The notes beneath the pieces were generated by a model, which saw only the letters and a list, made by a program, of their open reading frames with translations, did no database searches and had not been told where the DNA came from. From Enoplosus armatus (lineage: Eukaryota; Chordata; Actinopteri; Centrarchiformes; Enoplosidae): 64,000 bases of DNA. A program made the translations under genes and the position numbers. Shown one piece after another: positions 14,900 through 27,514 of this stretch; position 1 is the stretch's first letter; the number at the start of each line of letters is the position of its first letter. The DNA lies in assembly GCF_043641665.1 (NCBI RefSeq), contig NC_092191.1, positions 609,501 to 673,500 on the forward strand. Reading direction: 5' to 3'.

Positions 14900-17800
14900 A
14901 TGAACCAGTGTGAGGAGACCGAGGAGGGAGTCCCTCCCTCTAAAACCGCTCTGTGTGGGGACCAGGACACAAGGACCAGAGCTCAGAGGTGAGACGAGGT
15001 TCTCGAACTGTCCGTGACTCTTCTCCATGTCAGAGCTCAGCACTCAAATCACTCAAAGCTCTGTGTGTTGTGTTGAAGCCCAGAGCAGCCAGGACTTGGA
15101 CCTGGACCTGGACCTGGACCCAGCTGTGTGTCCATGAAGAGTGACTGGTCTATGGATCGTCCTATATACTTCAAAAATGGACCCCACTCTGCTGATCAAA
15201 GGTGAGGATTTCAAACTGATGAAAACAAAGTGATGTGTTTTCATCAGGACTGTCACGGTTTTCGATTTGATGTGTTTGTTATACAGGCAGTGACAAGTCC
15301 AACATAATGTGCCTTGTTCAACACAACCTCAGACTCACTTGCTCAGTCTTATCAGTCTGTGTCAGTATGTACAAGTTCTCTGCTCAGTCAAAAAATTCTT
15401 TCTACATTTACTCTGCAGAATTGGGAGTTCCCCGAATTTAGAGTAAAACCAGAGTTGCAGCTTTGTAATTTGTCCCTGAAAGTCTGGCGTTAACGTTACC
15501 ACCTGTACTCCAGTCCGGATGAGGCAGCAGGCTCCCGGAAATAGACAACAGTGTTGGGTTTTTTTCTCCAGACGTGTGCAAGTAGATGGAGGTGGAGAGG
15601 AAAAATAATACTGAGAGAATCACAGATCGTGTTTTTGATTTCGAAGGTCAAAATGGAAAGTAAATTTTGATCGATTTTCAGTTTAGAATCGAAATCGTGA
15701 CATCCTTAGTTTTTATCAGACTCTTTTTCAGCAGCAGCTGCCTCACATTCACATTCACACTGGGAGCTGCCCAGTACAACCAGTCTAATATAAGCAGACA
15801 CTGAGCAGCTCCACTGGTGCCGCTGATGGTTCTCGTGCCTTGCTCCAGAGTACTTCAGCAGTGTACAGTGAGGGAGGGAGAGCTATATGGAGGGCTTGGT
15901 GAGAGCTGTTGAGACTAAACCAAACTAACTGGTGAAGCAAAACACTGAGCTGAACAGCTGCAGACTGAGCTGTTGATTCTCAGTGGGATCAGCAGGACAA
16001 GTAAACCTTTACCACTACAGGGAGTCATCTGATTCATTGTTCACATCCAAATAATCACTTCACGGACCTTTAGCTTGTGTGTGTCTCTGTGTGGACAGAC
16101 ATAATGTGAGCTCATTCTTCATGACTCCTCCACAGAGTGGACCAGGACAGCTCAGAGGTTCCCAGTGGTCAGTCTGCCCAGCAGCATCAAACACACCTGG
16201 ACATATTTATGGTCTGTACATGTACAACAAGTACTTTTACATCTATTCTGTTCACAATAATCTCCATGCTGCACTTTTAGACCAGTGGACTGTCAGTCTG
16301 TCCAACATGGATCTGATTTGTTTGGTTCCATGATTTTAGTTTGATTGTGTCATTCATATAATATTCTGTTCCAGCTGCTGGAGGAGAACATTGTCACTTT
16401 TGTGAAGAACGAGCTGAAGAAGATCCAGAAGGTTCTGAGTTCAGATTACCCAGAATGCTCAGAGAGTCAGAGGGAGGATGAGGAGGGGTTGGACGGTGAG
16501 GATGAAGAGCAGAGGAAGAGCAGCAGAGTAGCATTTCGGAAGATCACAGTGAACTTCCTGAGGAGAATGAAGCAGGAGGAGCTGGCTGACTGTCTGCAGA
16601 GCAGTAAGAGGATTTCTCTACAGATTTAACATGATGGATAAATGGGACATTTACTAATGTCTCAAGAGATGGACGGAAATATGTTTATATACTCGTTCTT
16701 TTAAGAAATTAAATGTTGTAATATTTGTTTTACTTATTAATCTTCTTTGTTGTGTCTTCATTCAGAACATCCTGTTCCAGTTTGTTTCCAGCATAAACTT
16801 AAATCCAACTTGAAGGAGAAGTTCCAGTGTGTGTTTGAGGGGATTGCTAAAGCAGGAAACCCAACCCCTCTGAACCAGATCTACACAGAGCTCTACATCA
16901 CAGAGGGAGGGACTGGAGGGGTCAATGATGAACACGAGGTCAGACAGATTGAAACAGCATCCAGGAAACCAGACAGACCAGAAACAACAATCAGACAAGA
17001 AGACATCTTTAAACCCTCACCTGGAAGAGACGAACCAATCAGGACAGTGATGACAAAGGGAGTGGCTGGCATTGGGAAAACAGTCTTAACACAGAAGTTC
17101 ACTCTGGACTGGGCTGAAGACAAAGCCAACCAGGACATACACTTCACATTTCCATTCACCTTCAGAGAGCTGAATGTGCTGAAAGAGAAAAAGTATAGCT
17201 TGGTGGAACTTGTTCATCTCTTCTTTACTGAAACCAAAGAGGCAGGAATCTGCAGGTTTGAAGAGTTCCAGGTTGTGTTCATCTTTGACGGTCTGGATGA
17301 GTGTCGACTTCCTCTGGACTTCCACAACAATGAGATCCTGTCTGATGTTACAGAGTCCACCTCAGTGGATGTGCTGCTGACAAACCTCATCAGGGGGAAC
17401 CTGCTTCCCTCTGCTCGCCTCTGGATAACCACAAGACTTGCAGCGGCCAATCAGATCCCTCCAGAGTGTGTTGACATGGTGACAGAGGTCAGAGGGTTCA
17501 CTGACCCACAGAAGGAGGAGTACTTCAGGAAGAGGTTCAGGAATAAGGGGCAGACCAGCAGGATCATCTCCCACATCAAGAACTCACGAAGCCTCCACAT
17601 CATGTGCCACATCCCGGTCTTCTGCTGGATCACTGCTACAGTTCTGGAGGACGTGTTGAAGACCAGAGAGGGAGGAGAGCTGCCCAAGACCCTGACTGAG
17701 ATGTACATCCACTTCCTGGTGGTTCAGTCCAAACTGAAAAACGTCAAGTATGATGGAGGAGCAGAGACAGATCCACACTGGAGTCCAGAGACCAGGAAGA

Positions 17801-20800
17801 TGATTGAGTCTCTGGGAAAACTGGCTTTTGAGCAGCTGCAGAAAGGCAACCTGATCTTCTATGAATCCGACCTGACAGAGTGTGGCATCGATATCAGAGC
17901 AGCCTCAGTGTACTCAGGAGTGTTCACACAGATCTTTAAAGAGGAGAGAGGACTGTACCAGGACAAGGTGTTCAGCTTCGTCCATCTGAGCGTTCAGGAG
18001 TTTCTGGCTGCTCTTCATGTCCATCTGACATTCATCAACTCTGGTGTCAATCTGCTGTCAGAAGAACAAACAACATCCTATCAATCTGCAGAGACAGATT
18101 TCTACCAGAGTGCTGTGGACAAGGCCTTACAGAGTCCAAACGGACACCTGGACTTGTTCCTCCGCTTCCTCCTGGGTCTTTCACTGCAGACCAATCAGAC
18201 TCTCCTACGAGGCCTGTTGACAGAGACAGGAAGTAAATTGCAGACCAATCAGGAAACAGTCCAGTACATCAAGAAGAAGATCAGTGAGGATCTGTCTCCA
18301 GAGAAAAGCATCAATCTGTTCCACTGTCTGAATGAACTGAATGATCGTTCTCTAGTGGAGGAGATCCAACAGTCCCTGAGATCAGGAAGTCTCTCCAGAC
18401 TGAACTCTCCTGCTCAGTGGTCAGCTCTGGTCTTCATCTTACTGTCATCAGAGAAAGATCTGGACGTGTTTGACCTGAAGAAATACTCTGCTTCAGAGGA
18501 GGCTCTCCTGAGGCTGCTGCCAGTGGTCAAAGCCTCCAACAAAGCTCTGTAAGTACAGAGATAGTTATATCTATTTGTCACATTTCAAAGAGTATATTTT
18601 CAACAGAAAAAACCCCTCAGTACTTGTATTTTCCTTGTCACTGTATCTTCAGGCTGAGTGGCTGTAACCTCTCAGAGAGAAGCTGTGAAGCTCTGTCCTC
18701 AGTTCTCAGCTCCCAGTCCTCTAGTCTGAGAGAGCTGGACCTGAGTAACAACATCCTGCAGGATTCAGGAGTGAAGCTGCTGTCTGCTGGGCTGAAGAGT
18801 CCACACTGTACCCTGGAAACTCTCAGGTCAGGATTCATCAACCTGTTCAACTGATCACGATATTACTTTACATGTATGGATAAATGCCTGTGTAAGGTGT
18901 TTAGTTAGTTTCTAAAATCTGAAAAATTACTTTCTACGAACATATGTCCTGCTGCTGTTGGAATTTCAGACTTATACTCGAAGTATTTTCAATCACAACC
19001 AACACAAGGGGGGACTAGGGACTGAAATGTCCTCAGAAACACACTGACTGGCAAAAAAAAGATTGCTGGCTGGAGAAAACAAGGTTTGCTTCCAGTAATG
19101 TTGTGTGATTGTTGATGGACGTTAGTGATAACAGTAATGAGCCCTCTCCGCAGTAGGCATTAGTACTGTAGTATAGCAGTACTGCAGTAACCTTCCTGCC
19201 CTCGCAGTACCCTCGGCTGATCGGCCATGTGCGTTGTTTTGTGTGTTTGCAGGCTGTCAGGCTGCCTGATCACAGAGGAAGGCTGTGCTTCTCTGGCCTC
19301 AGCTCTGAGCTCCAACCCCTCCCACCTGAGAGAGCTGGACCTGAGCTTCAATCATCCAGGAGCCTCAGGAGTGAAGCTGCTGTCTGCCGGACTGGAGGAT
19401 CCACACTGGAGACTGGACACTCTCAGGTATGAAACTGCTGTTTTTCTGGAGACGGGATGTGAACAGCAGTGTCAGTCAGACGGTTTGTACATCCAACCAT
19501 CCACCCCGACCTCCTCCATAAGAGGTTTTGTGGCGCTGCAGCAATTCCAGGCTACTTAGTCATCATTACACAAACACAACAGGTTGCTTGTCAGGACCAA
19601 AACATGGGCGTTTTAAAGCTCCAACAATCAGCTGACTCTGTGTAATGGTGAAGTGTTGTGTGGTAGCCTTTTAGCCTCTTTCAGCTGCTGGTTTTGGTTT
19701 TGCGGCACACTTCCTGTCTGAGAGCTGAGATACCGGAGGTGGACACAAACACCACTGCAGTGGGATGGTCATGTTGCTCCTGGCAGCTGGTTGATGTCAT
19801 GTTAGACACAAATACTTTATAAGATGATCATGTCGTGTTTACAGCTTGTTTTCACTGAACCAACAAAGAAATCCGCTGATGCAGGTTTAAGCATTTGATT
19901 TACTGACTGACTGGTAGAGGAAACTGAGTCTGAACCTCATGATGATTGTCGATAGAATACTGATTATAATATATCATGAATAAGTGAAAATAATGAGCCG
20001 TAGCCATCGGCCAATAAGAAGAAGCTCCACTGAATTAAAAGCCTATCAGCTGATTAATAATAAGAGCTACATGTGAACATGTAAGTGCATCTGTAGAGAA
20101 TAACCTCTGTGTATGAGAGCGATGTAATGTCCATGTGTCCATGCTGAACGAGGGCGTGCTGGTCTGACCCCCCTCCTCCTTTCAGGGTGGAGCCTGCTGG
20201 AGTCCGATGGTTGAGACCAGGTCTGAGGAAGTGTAAGTGTGTCATGAAAACAAAGCAGCACACATTCAACCATCTTCAGACTGTGACATCACTCATTCAG
20301 ATCATGATGTCATCATCAAAGTGTCAACAATGAACAGATGATAGATTAATAACTGCAGCTGTATCGTGTCTCGTTCTCTCCATCAGATTCCTGTGAACTC
20401 ACACTGGACACAAACACAGTGAACAGAAAGATCAGACTGTCTGACAACAACAGGACGGCGTCGTATGTGGAGGAGGATCAGTCATATCCTGATCATCCAG
20501 ACAGGTTTGACCAGTGTCAGCTGCTGTGTAGAACTGGTCTGACTGGTCGCTGTTACTGGGAGGTGGAGTGGAGAGGAGGGGTTTTTATATCAGTGAGTTA
20601 CAGAGGAATCAGCAGGAGAGGAGCCAGAGAAGACTGTCTGTTTGGACTGAATGATCAGTCCTGGACTCTGGACTGCTCTGATGATGGTTACTCCATCTAT
20701 CACAATAACATTAGAACATACATCTGCTCCTCCTCCTCCTCCTCCTCATCCTCCTTCTCTGTCTCTGGCAGAGTAGCAGTGTATGTGGACTGTCCTGCTG

Positions 20801-20934
20801 GCACTCTGTCCTTCTACAGAGTCTCCTCTGACACACTGGTCCACCTCTACACCTTCAACACCACATTCACTGAGCCTCTGTATCCTGGCTTTAGGTTCTG
20901 GTCTGGTTCCTTCGTGTCTCTGTGTTCTCTGTAG
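14900..20934 (+). CDS. fish NLR (NLRC3-like) FISNA-NACHT-LRR-PRY/SPRY receptor
   Basis: Predicted cytosolic innate-immune receptor of the large fish NLR-C group. Nine exons join in phase: 14900-14988, 15079-15201, 16136-16211, 16375-16603, 16766-18548, 18653-18826, 19253-19426, 20186-20232 and 20387-20934. They total 3,243 nt, giving 1,080 aa plus stop, with GT-AG at every junction. The start [20 protein letters not shown], then [14 protein letters not shown], then [19 protein letters not shown] are the usual short N-terminal exons of the group. FISNA/NACHT follows (Walker A GVAGIGKT about 271-278; Walker B FIFDGLDE about 344-351). Two 174-bp LRR exons come next, then the [16 protein letters not shown] linker and a C-terminal PRY/SPRY domain. 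No PYD or CARD is encoded in this model. Two LRR exons is few for the family. It looks intact; whether it is transcribed is unknown. Confidence 0.9.
16766..18548 (+). CDS. NLR exon 5: FISNA + NACHT ATPase domain
   Basis: This 1,783-nt exon has the usual size of fish NLR-C NACHT exons. It opens with [20 protein letters not shown], the FISNA-associated segment. The P-loop GVAGIGKT and Walker [13 protein letters not shown] follow, then [16 protein letters not shown] (sensor-1-like) and the winged-helix motif [15 protein letters not shown]. The exon ends NKAL at GTAAGT in phase 2. No frameshift or stop occurs, and both nucleotide-binding motifs are complete, which argues for a functional copy. 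Confidence 0.93.
20387..20934 (+). CDS. NLR last exon: PRY/SPRY (B30.2) domain
   Basis: It encodes [20 protein letters not shown] (PRY), then [33 protein letters not shown] and LYPGFRFW, the standard B30.2 landmarks, and stops TAG at 20932-20934. B30.2 domains in fish NLRs and TRIMs are thought to bind ligands or protein partners. A run of nine serines, encoded by a CTC-type microsatellite near 20720-20760, lies in a variable loop between SPRY strands. Confidence 0.92.
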
Positions 20935-23560
20935 GAGGGAGAGTCTCCTCCTGTTACAGAAACTCTCTCACTGCTAAGCTGATAGTTCAGTCTGTTGTAG
21001 GATATTAGCCGAGCAGAAACAGGTCACAGGTCAGTTGTGTGTGTCCCATGCTGCTGCTGATACCAGACAAAGATCCGGTCTTTGTCTGGCAGCATCAAAG
21101 CCTCCGGGAGTGTTAGTAGGTTTGGAGACTCTGCCCAAACATCAGGCCTTGATCACAGCTGGAGATCAGCTGCTCTGCCATCTTAACACATCACCACGAA
21201 CCTTCAAAAACTGCTCGATAGCTTCGTACGTGCTCTCCACCCCCCCGCCGCTCAGCTTCACATTGTTTCGTATCCAAGTACACTTGATCCACGCAGTTGA
21301 TGTCGGTAATGCGCCATAACGTTGTCTGCAGCTGCCATAAAACATCAAGAAGAAGAAGAAGAGTACACTTGCGTCCAGTGTAGAAAAGAGTGCTAGGAGC
21401 AGTGTGCCTTCTGTTATTGCTACTGTGGAGACGATGTCATGAACGACCCTCTCTCCCAAACGCAGATGTTTGAACGCTACAGTTGAAAAGTTATGGCATC
21501 ACATTCTAAGTAGCAGTCTCCAGTTTTCACACCTGATGCGAACCGAGTACACATGAACCTACACAGTGTCCACACAAATCAAACAAACTGGACTTTGGGG
21601 TCAAGTGTACTCTGATCCGGGCCGGGTCCCTGATGTGAAAGCCCCCTTAGCTCTCCTTTTCTTTTGTTGTTTCATACAACACACCCTTACATCCAAGAGT
21701 AAGGCAAAATGCTGTTACCTGTTTCTTCTCTTATTTGTTTGAATTTTTTATTCTTAACTCGATAAGAAGTTGGTGATTGTTTCTGACTAAATGCCGCTGG
21801 CTGTCTGTGTGTAACGGTTCATATCTAAATATATATAAACAACCGTCAGGCGTGAACATGTGACGCTTGTTATGGAAAAGTGTTAAAATGTTCATGTACC
21901 TGTAAGTGGAAAATGTATTGAAATATAATTTAAGAGTGATTGTTGAGAAAGATGTATAACCATGTAAGGGTGAAGACTGGAAAACCTCATGACAGGATGT
22001 AAAGACTGGCTGGGGGGGCAAGTACAAGTATCATGTGTTTTACGTGTGGGGAATCGATTAAGACAGATATTGTGTTTGGGTATTTCAGTGCCATCATCTC
22101 ACCGACTCGAGGCAGCATCAGGTTTTCTGATTGCCACGACACGTTTGAATTCTTTTAATCCTTTGGACACTAACTACAACATGTGGATATTTGTTTTCAC
22201 AGTTAGTAACAACGTACTGTTATTTAAGACTTCTTAAAGTTAAACTTCAGCTTTAAAAGAAGCTGGAACGTGTCAGCAGACTTTCTGTACTAAGGTAGAG
22301 GCTACGCTTCCTTTCTGCAAACCAAACTAACTTCCCAGCTGCTTCCAGTGACGGCCACTAATTTACCATCTGTATTTTGGTTCATTGGTCCGTCTGCTGC
22401 ATATTCCCCCTGCTAGCTCCAGTAGTGCATTAGTGTAATTCCTCCTCTGTTTGTTAATAAATGTGTTCACTATGAAGTCGTTGCCCTGGTTTTCTGTAAC
22501 TTACTCTCAGTGGCTTTACGTGTCCGAGTTGTTTCAGAGTTAGTTCTCGTGTTATCACTCTTGACTGATCACCAAGAGAAACGTCTGCCGACTCTGAGTG
22601 AATATCGCGGGACGAATAGATCACACAGCTCAGGTCAGTTCGTACCAACCTGATCTCTTAGTGGCTGTAAATGGAGCTCACAAGCTCAAATGTTACTTGG
22701 AGTGTGATAGTTCATTTTGTCTGTGAAGACCAGAGCTATTGATATGCTGATTGACAGATGGATAGACCGATTGGTTTGTGAACAAGCCTCATTCATAAAA
22801 GTAATATTTTAACAAATCTCCATCAGTATGTGTTGAAACCGAATCATTGATGTTGACCAGCAGCTGTGACCCGTTCACGGTTCTCATCTGTAACTCCCCA
22901 TGTGACCGTTTTGTAACAGTGATGTAACATGAAATAATGCTGAGTCAGCTGGTGATCACAGATGATTCACTCACAAGCACCTCTTCTTCCTCCTCTTCTT
23001 CCTCCTCTGTAACAACGACAGTTCATCATCAATGTTATGATTATATAAAAAGGGGCTTTTAATGAAACATGTGCTCCTTTCAGCAGACAGGAGACAAAGA
23101 TTTGTTACCAACCACTTATTTCAACTTTATTTATATATTCATCCCATCTGAAAAAACTTAAATCAAAGTCCATTTGCAGAGCTTTCAACCTCTCCTCATG
23201 GTCTTCCACAGTGGAGAGAGTTTGTTTTATGTTATATATTACATATATCTTAGATTTGACATGTGATGCTGTGGAAGAGATGAAAGGTTCAAGATCAGAT
23301 AGTGATGTAAGAAATCAATCAAAACAGATGGAGAGTTTTTCATCTGATGTAACAGAGACATTTTTATTTGGTTTATTTATATTTGATGTATCGTGAGAAC
23401 TAACTTTGTTTCCGTCTTCATCACTTTGTGTTTCATATTGTTTCAAACATATATTCACCTTAATGTGTCTGATTTGTACATTTGTAATTATGAATTTTTA
23501 ACCAAAAAGTGAACTTTTATGTAAGACCTCAACATTTCCTACAGCACCTGAAGGCAGCAG
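20935..23560. other. NLR 3' flank / intergenic
   Basis: No coding exon seen. It probably starts with the NLR 3' UTR; one AATAAA occurs at 22456-22461, too far away to assign with confidence. A stretch at about 21060-21660 resembles a degraded TIR element (inner words catcaagaagaagaagaag, then a right end ctgatgtgaaagccccctta), family unknown. Otherwise it is AT-rich unique sequence. Confidence 0.45.
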
Positions 23561-23755
23561 AAGAACCCGCCCTGCCCCTCGCCCCCTCCCCTCAGACGGA
23601 CGCAGCGGAGCCGTGATTGGTGGAGAGCTCGTGTCGTCAGAGGGGCGTTCAGAGGAGGAAACCTCAGCAGAAACGAGACGCGGAGAACCAGGAGAGTCCG
23701 GAACCTGTAGAGACCTCCAGAGGTCCCGTCCACCAAACCTTTGTACCTGCTGCAG
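23560..23755 (+). promoter_or_regulatory. aifm2: candidate aifm2 promoter and untranslated first exon
   Basis: A GC- and CpG-rich block has ccgccctgcccctcgcccc (Sp1-like) and GTGATTGGTGG (inverted CCAAT-like) words. It ends TGCTGCAG at a GTGAGT donor at 23755/23756. The aifm2 ATG exon begins with an acceptor at 24921, so this fits as the 5' UTR exon. Confidence 0.55.
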
Positions 23756-23869
23756 GTGAGTCACTTCCTGTTCGTGTTGACCGACGGACTGGTGCCGTCA
23801 TCACGAAGCGACACGAGGAGGAAGCCCCTCATGTCCAGCGGCCGAAGACGAAATATTGTGAAATACTTC

Positions 23870-24060
23870 AACAGTAGAGCAGAAATACTACAGTGGAAAA
23901 ATACTGCAAACGTCCTGCGTCCAAAACTTTACAGTATTGACAGTACAGAGTACTATCAGCAAAATGTAGTACTTACGGTAGAAGTATTCATTATGCATGC
24001 AGGGATACATTACACGGTGTTTTGGCGGCATTTTACTTTTTTAATTATACCGTTTAAATC
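23870..24060. repeat. degraded dispersed repeat in aifm2 intron 1
   Basis: Words such as aaaatactgcaaacgtcctgc and agtactatcagcaaaatgtagtac match an AT-rich repeat also seen near 13490-13640, 26800-26890 and 35588-35700 ('aagtattcagatcc...aaaagtcctgca' type). It is followed by an (ACT)n microsatellite at about 24130-24200. The ends are not clear. Confidence 0.45.
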
Positions 24061-24923
24061 TGTCTCACTACAAGTTTGTCAGCTCTTAATCTGAAAAGCA
24101 ACTCGTTCCTACAATGTAAATGTAAAACTGCTGCTACTACTACGAGTACTACTACTACTACGAGTACTACTACTACGAGTACTACTACTACTAGTACTGA
24201 AGGTACAGATAGTACTGTGAAGTCACAAGTGGAACAATGTTGTGGTGATTTTACTACTTCCTGTTGTTTTTCACACATGAAGAGTTTGTTCATTTTGATC
24301 ATTTAATATGTGATGAACAGTTGTCGTATTGTGATATACACTGATGTTGTAAAGTATTAGATAGTATTAGTGTTCATGGTCCAGGGGCCTGAGGCCTCAG
24401 GGGAGGCAGGGGGCCCCCTGTCTGGTCTGACATTTATATTTCATTTAATATTTCTGTTTTTTTGGGGACTAAATACTGAAGCTGCAGCTTTGAAGATTTG
24501 TTCACATTCACGTCCGTCCTACAAATATTTGCTCTGTTTCCCATTGACTTCTACTGAAGCCCGTGTGACGACGCCTTCAAACGTGCGTTTCCTGTTTCGG
24601 AGTTCAGCTTTGTGCAACTTCAGTGTTGCAGTAAAAACGCTGCTGCTGACATTTGGTCACATCACCAGACTGCAAACTGCAGCTACAGAAATGACTCAAG
24701 TTCTTTTCAATTATAAACTCAAACATCTTCGCAGCAACAGCACATTCTTTCATTTATTTCAAGAAAATGACGTTTGTTCTACAGTATATAATATGTATAT
24801 CATAAACCTGACCCCACTCTCACATTACAGGGACAAACAACAGCAGGTCCCCACGAGGTCAGCCTGTAAATGTTAATGCAGTGTTCAACGTGTGTGTGTG
24901 TTTACATGTGTTCCTCCACAGAG

Positions 24924-27470
24924 ATGGGGGGTCAGGCCTCCTCAGTGGAGGGCGTCCATGTTGTTGTTGTGGGCGGTGGATTCGGAGGCGTCGCGGCGGC
25001 TCAGCAGCTGAAAGCTCGAGGACTCGGCTTCACTCTGATCGACATGAGAGACGCGTTTCATCACAACGTGGCGGCGCTGCGAGCGTCCGTGCAGCCCGGT
25101 ACCTCACCAGCACTGCATCACTGCATCACTGCATCACTGCATCACTCAAGCTTTACTTCCATTTCTAGGAATATTCTTCTCTTTTGTTGTAGTTTATAGA
25201 GATATACATTTATTTCTTCAAGTTTTACTTTCATGGTTATGATCACTATTTTTTTATTTTGTTTAATTCATTTGCTTTTATTTTTAAGAGATTCTATTTT
25301 TTATTTATTTTGTAATTGTTTTATGTTTTATGAGAATTTTATATTGAGTAATAAGCAAAGTAAATATAAGTATATTGCAAAAATATTTACTCCATATTTT
25401 CTGTTTTAGAATGTTTTTATTTTGCGGTTTAAAAATGTTTTGAATTTTGTTTCATTTTATGATTTTTCAATTTTTTTCTACATTGTTTATGATTCATTAT
25501 TATTGTTATTGTTATTATTATTGTCATTTCATACTTATTTATATTGCACTTTATTTCATACAATGAACACTTCAATGATTTAAAATTTTTAAATATTAAA
25601 ATACATTTAAAAAGGAGAGGGAACAACAATTATTATTACTACCATTTGTTATTAAAAAATAATACAAAATAATAATCATCATATTTTTATTATAATTGTT
25701 GTCATGACACTGAGCTCAGACTGCTGGTGACTCAGACAGATGAACTTCACCACACAGCAGTCTGTAGCCAACAAAAACAACGCTGACTGTAATAAAATAA
25801 GAAGTGTGTAATAATGTCAGTGTGACCTTTGACCTTTGACCCCGTGTCCCGCAGGCTTCGCTCACAGGACGTTCATCCCGTACGCCGAGACGTTTGGAGA
25901 CAGTTTTGTTCAGGGTCGAGTGGAGCGAGTCGACACCCACAGACAAACGGTCGTCCTGGAGGGAGGGAGGGTGAGGAGACGGGGAGGAGAAGGGGGAAGG
26001 AGGGGAGGAGATGGGGGAGAAGATGGAGGTGGGGGCTAAAGGACCATTACAACATTTTAATAACCCCCCTTTGCTCTCCTTTGTTTCCCCAGAGTCAGAT
26101 GTCAGATTGATATCAGTTTTACCTCTTTCTCTTTTGATGGAGCTAGGCTAACAGTTTCCCCCAGCTTCCAGTCTTTGTGCTAAGCTAGGCTAACCACATC
26201 CTGTACCGGACACACGGAGGTGAAACTGATGTGACTGTCTGACTCTGGAGAGCAGAGAGAGAACTCAGGGTTTACTAGCTGTCGTAATGTTCCTTTACGT
26301 CCTGACTGCTGACAAACACTGCAGCAACCTTTGCTCCTGTGTGCTGCAGGAGATCCAGTACTCCCACCTCATCCTGTGTACTGGGACTGATGGAGCGTTC
26401 CCCGGGAAGTTCAACACCGTGGCGTCCGTTCAGAGCGCCATCCAAGCGTACGAGGACTTCGTCAAGCAGGTACGATGACGGGACGAATACTGAGGGGTCT
26501 GCAGAGGGCCAGGTCGTTACTGTGTGTGTGTGTGTGTTCAGGTCCAGGCAGCAGACTCGGTGTTGGTGGTCGGAGGGGGGTCGACCGGGGTGGAGATGGC
26601 TGCTGAGATCAAGACAGAGTATCCAGACAAGAAGGTGACGACAAACTGAACTGTGATCAAATCTGAGTGTCGCTGTCAGCCATGTCTGTCTCTGACCTCT
26701 GACCTCTGCAGGTTGTGTTTGGTGATGAAGTTTATTCCACTGTTTACCTCCGATAAAATGTTCTTTAAAGGTTTATTACTCTGTTTTGTAACCGTGCTGC
26801 TGAGATCATGTAGTACCAGCAGTGGGAGAAGTAAGTAAAAGTACTAATACCACACTGTGAAAATACTGCATATATATACTGTGTTGATCCATATCGTCCA
26901 CTCCTGTACTACTGCTGCTATAAAACTACTGTCTTTACTACAGACATGTACTACTGCCATTTTTGTTTTTACTCATTGTATATGTACATGAATAGAACCA
27001 GTACTAGTAATAGAAATACGTGCAGCGTACTCCTCGGTCGTCCTGTGTTTAAACGTTGATCGTCATGTTTGTCAGGTGGTTCTGATCCACTCCAGAGTGG
27101 CGTTGGCCGACTCGGGGCTGCTGCCCAGCGTCAGACGGCAGGCCAAAGAGGTTCTGCTGGAGAAAGGGGTGGAGCTGCTGCTGGGTACGAAGACCTGATT
27201 CATACCTGCGGACAGGTGTTTGGTTCAGACCGGGTTCAGACCGGCCTTTATAAACCTGCTGTATGTCTCAGGTCAGAAAGTGTCCAACCTGTCGGAGCTG
27301 CAGCTGAATGTGACCCAGAGGAACACCGTGGTCACCACAGACAAAGGGGACCGTCTGACCACAGACCTGATCATCTGCTGCATCGGACTCAAGGTCAACT
27401 CTGCAGCCTACGCCTCCAGCTTCTGTGAGCGCACGCACACACGTACACGTACACGCACACACACACACAC

Positions 27471-27514
<44 letters not shown>

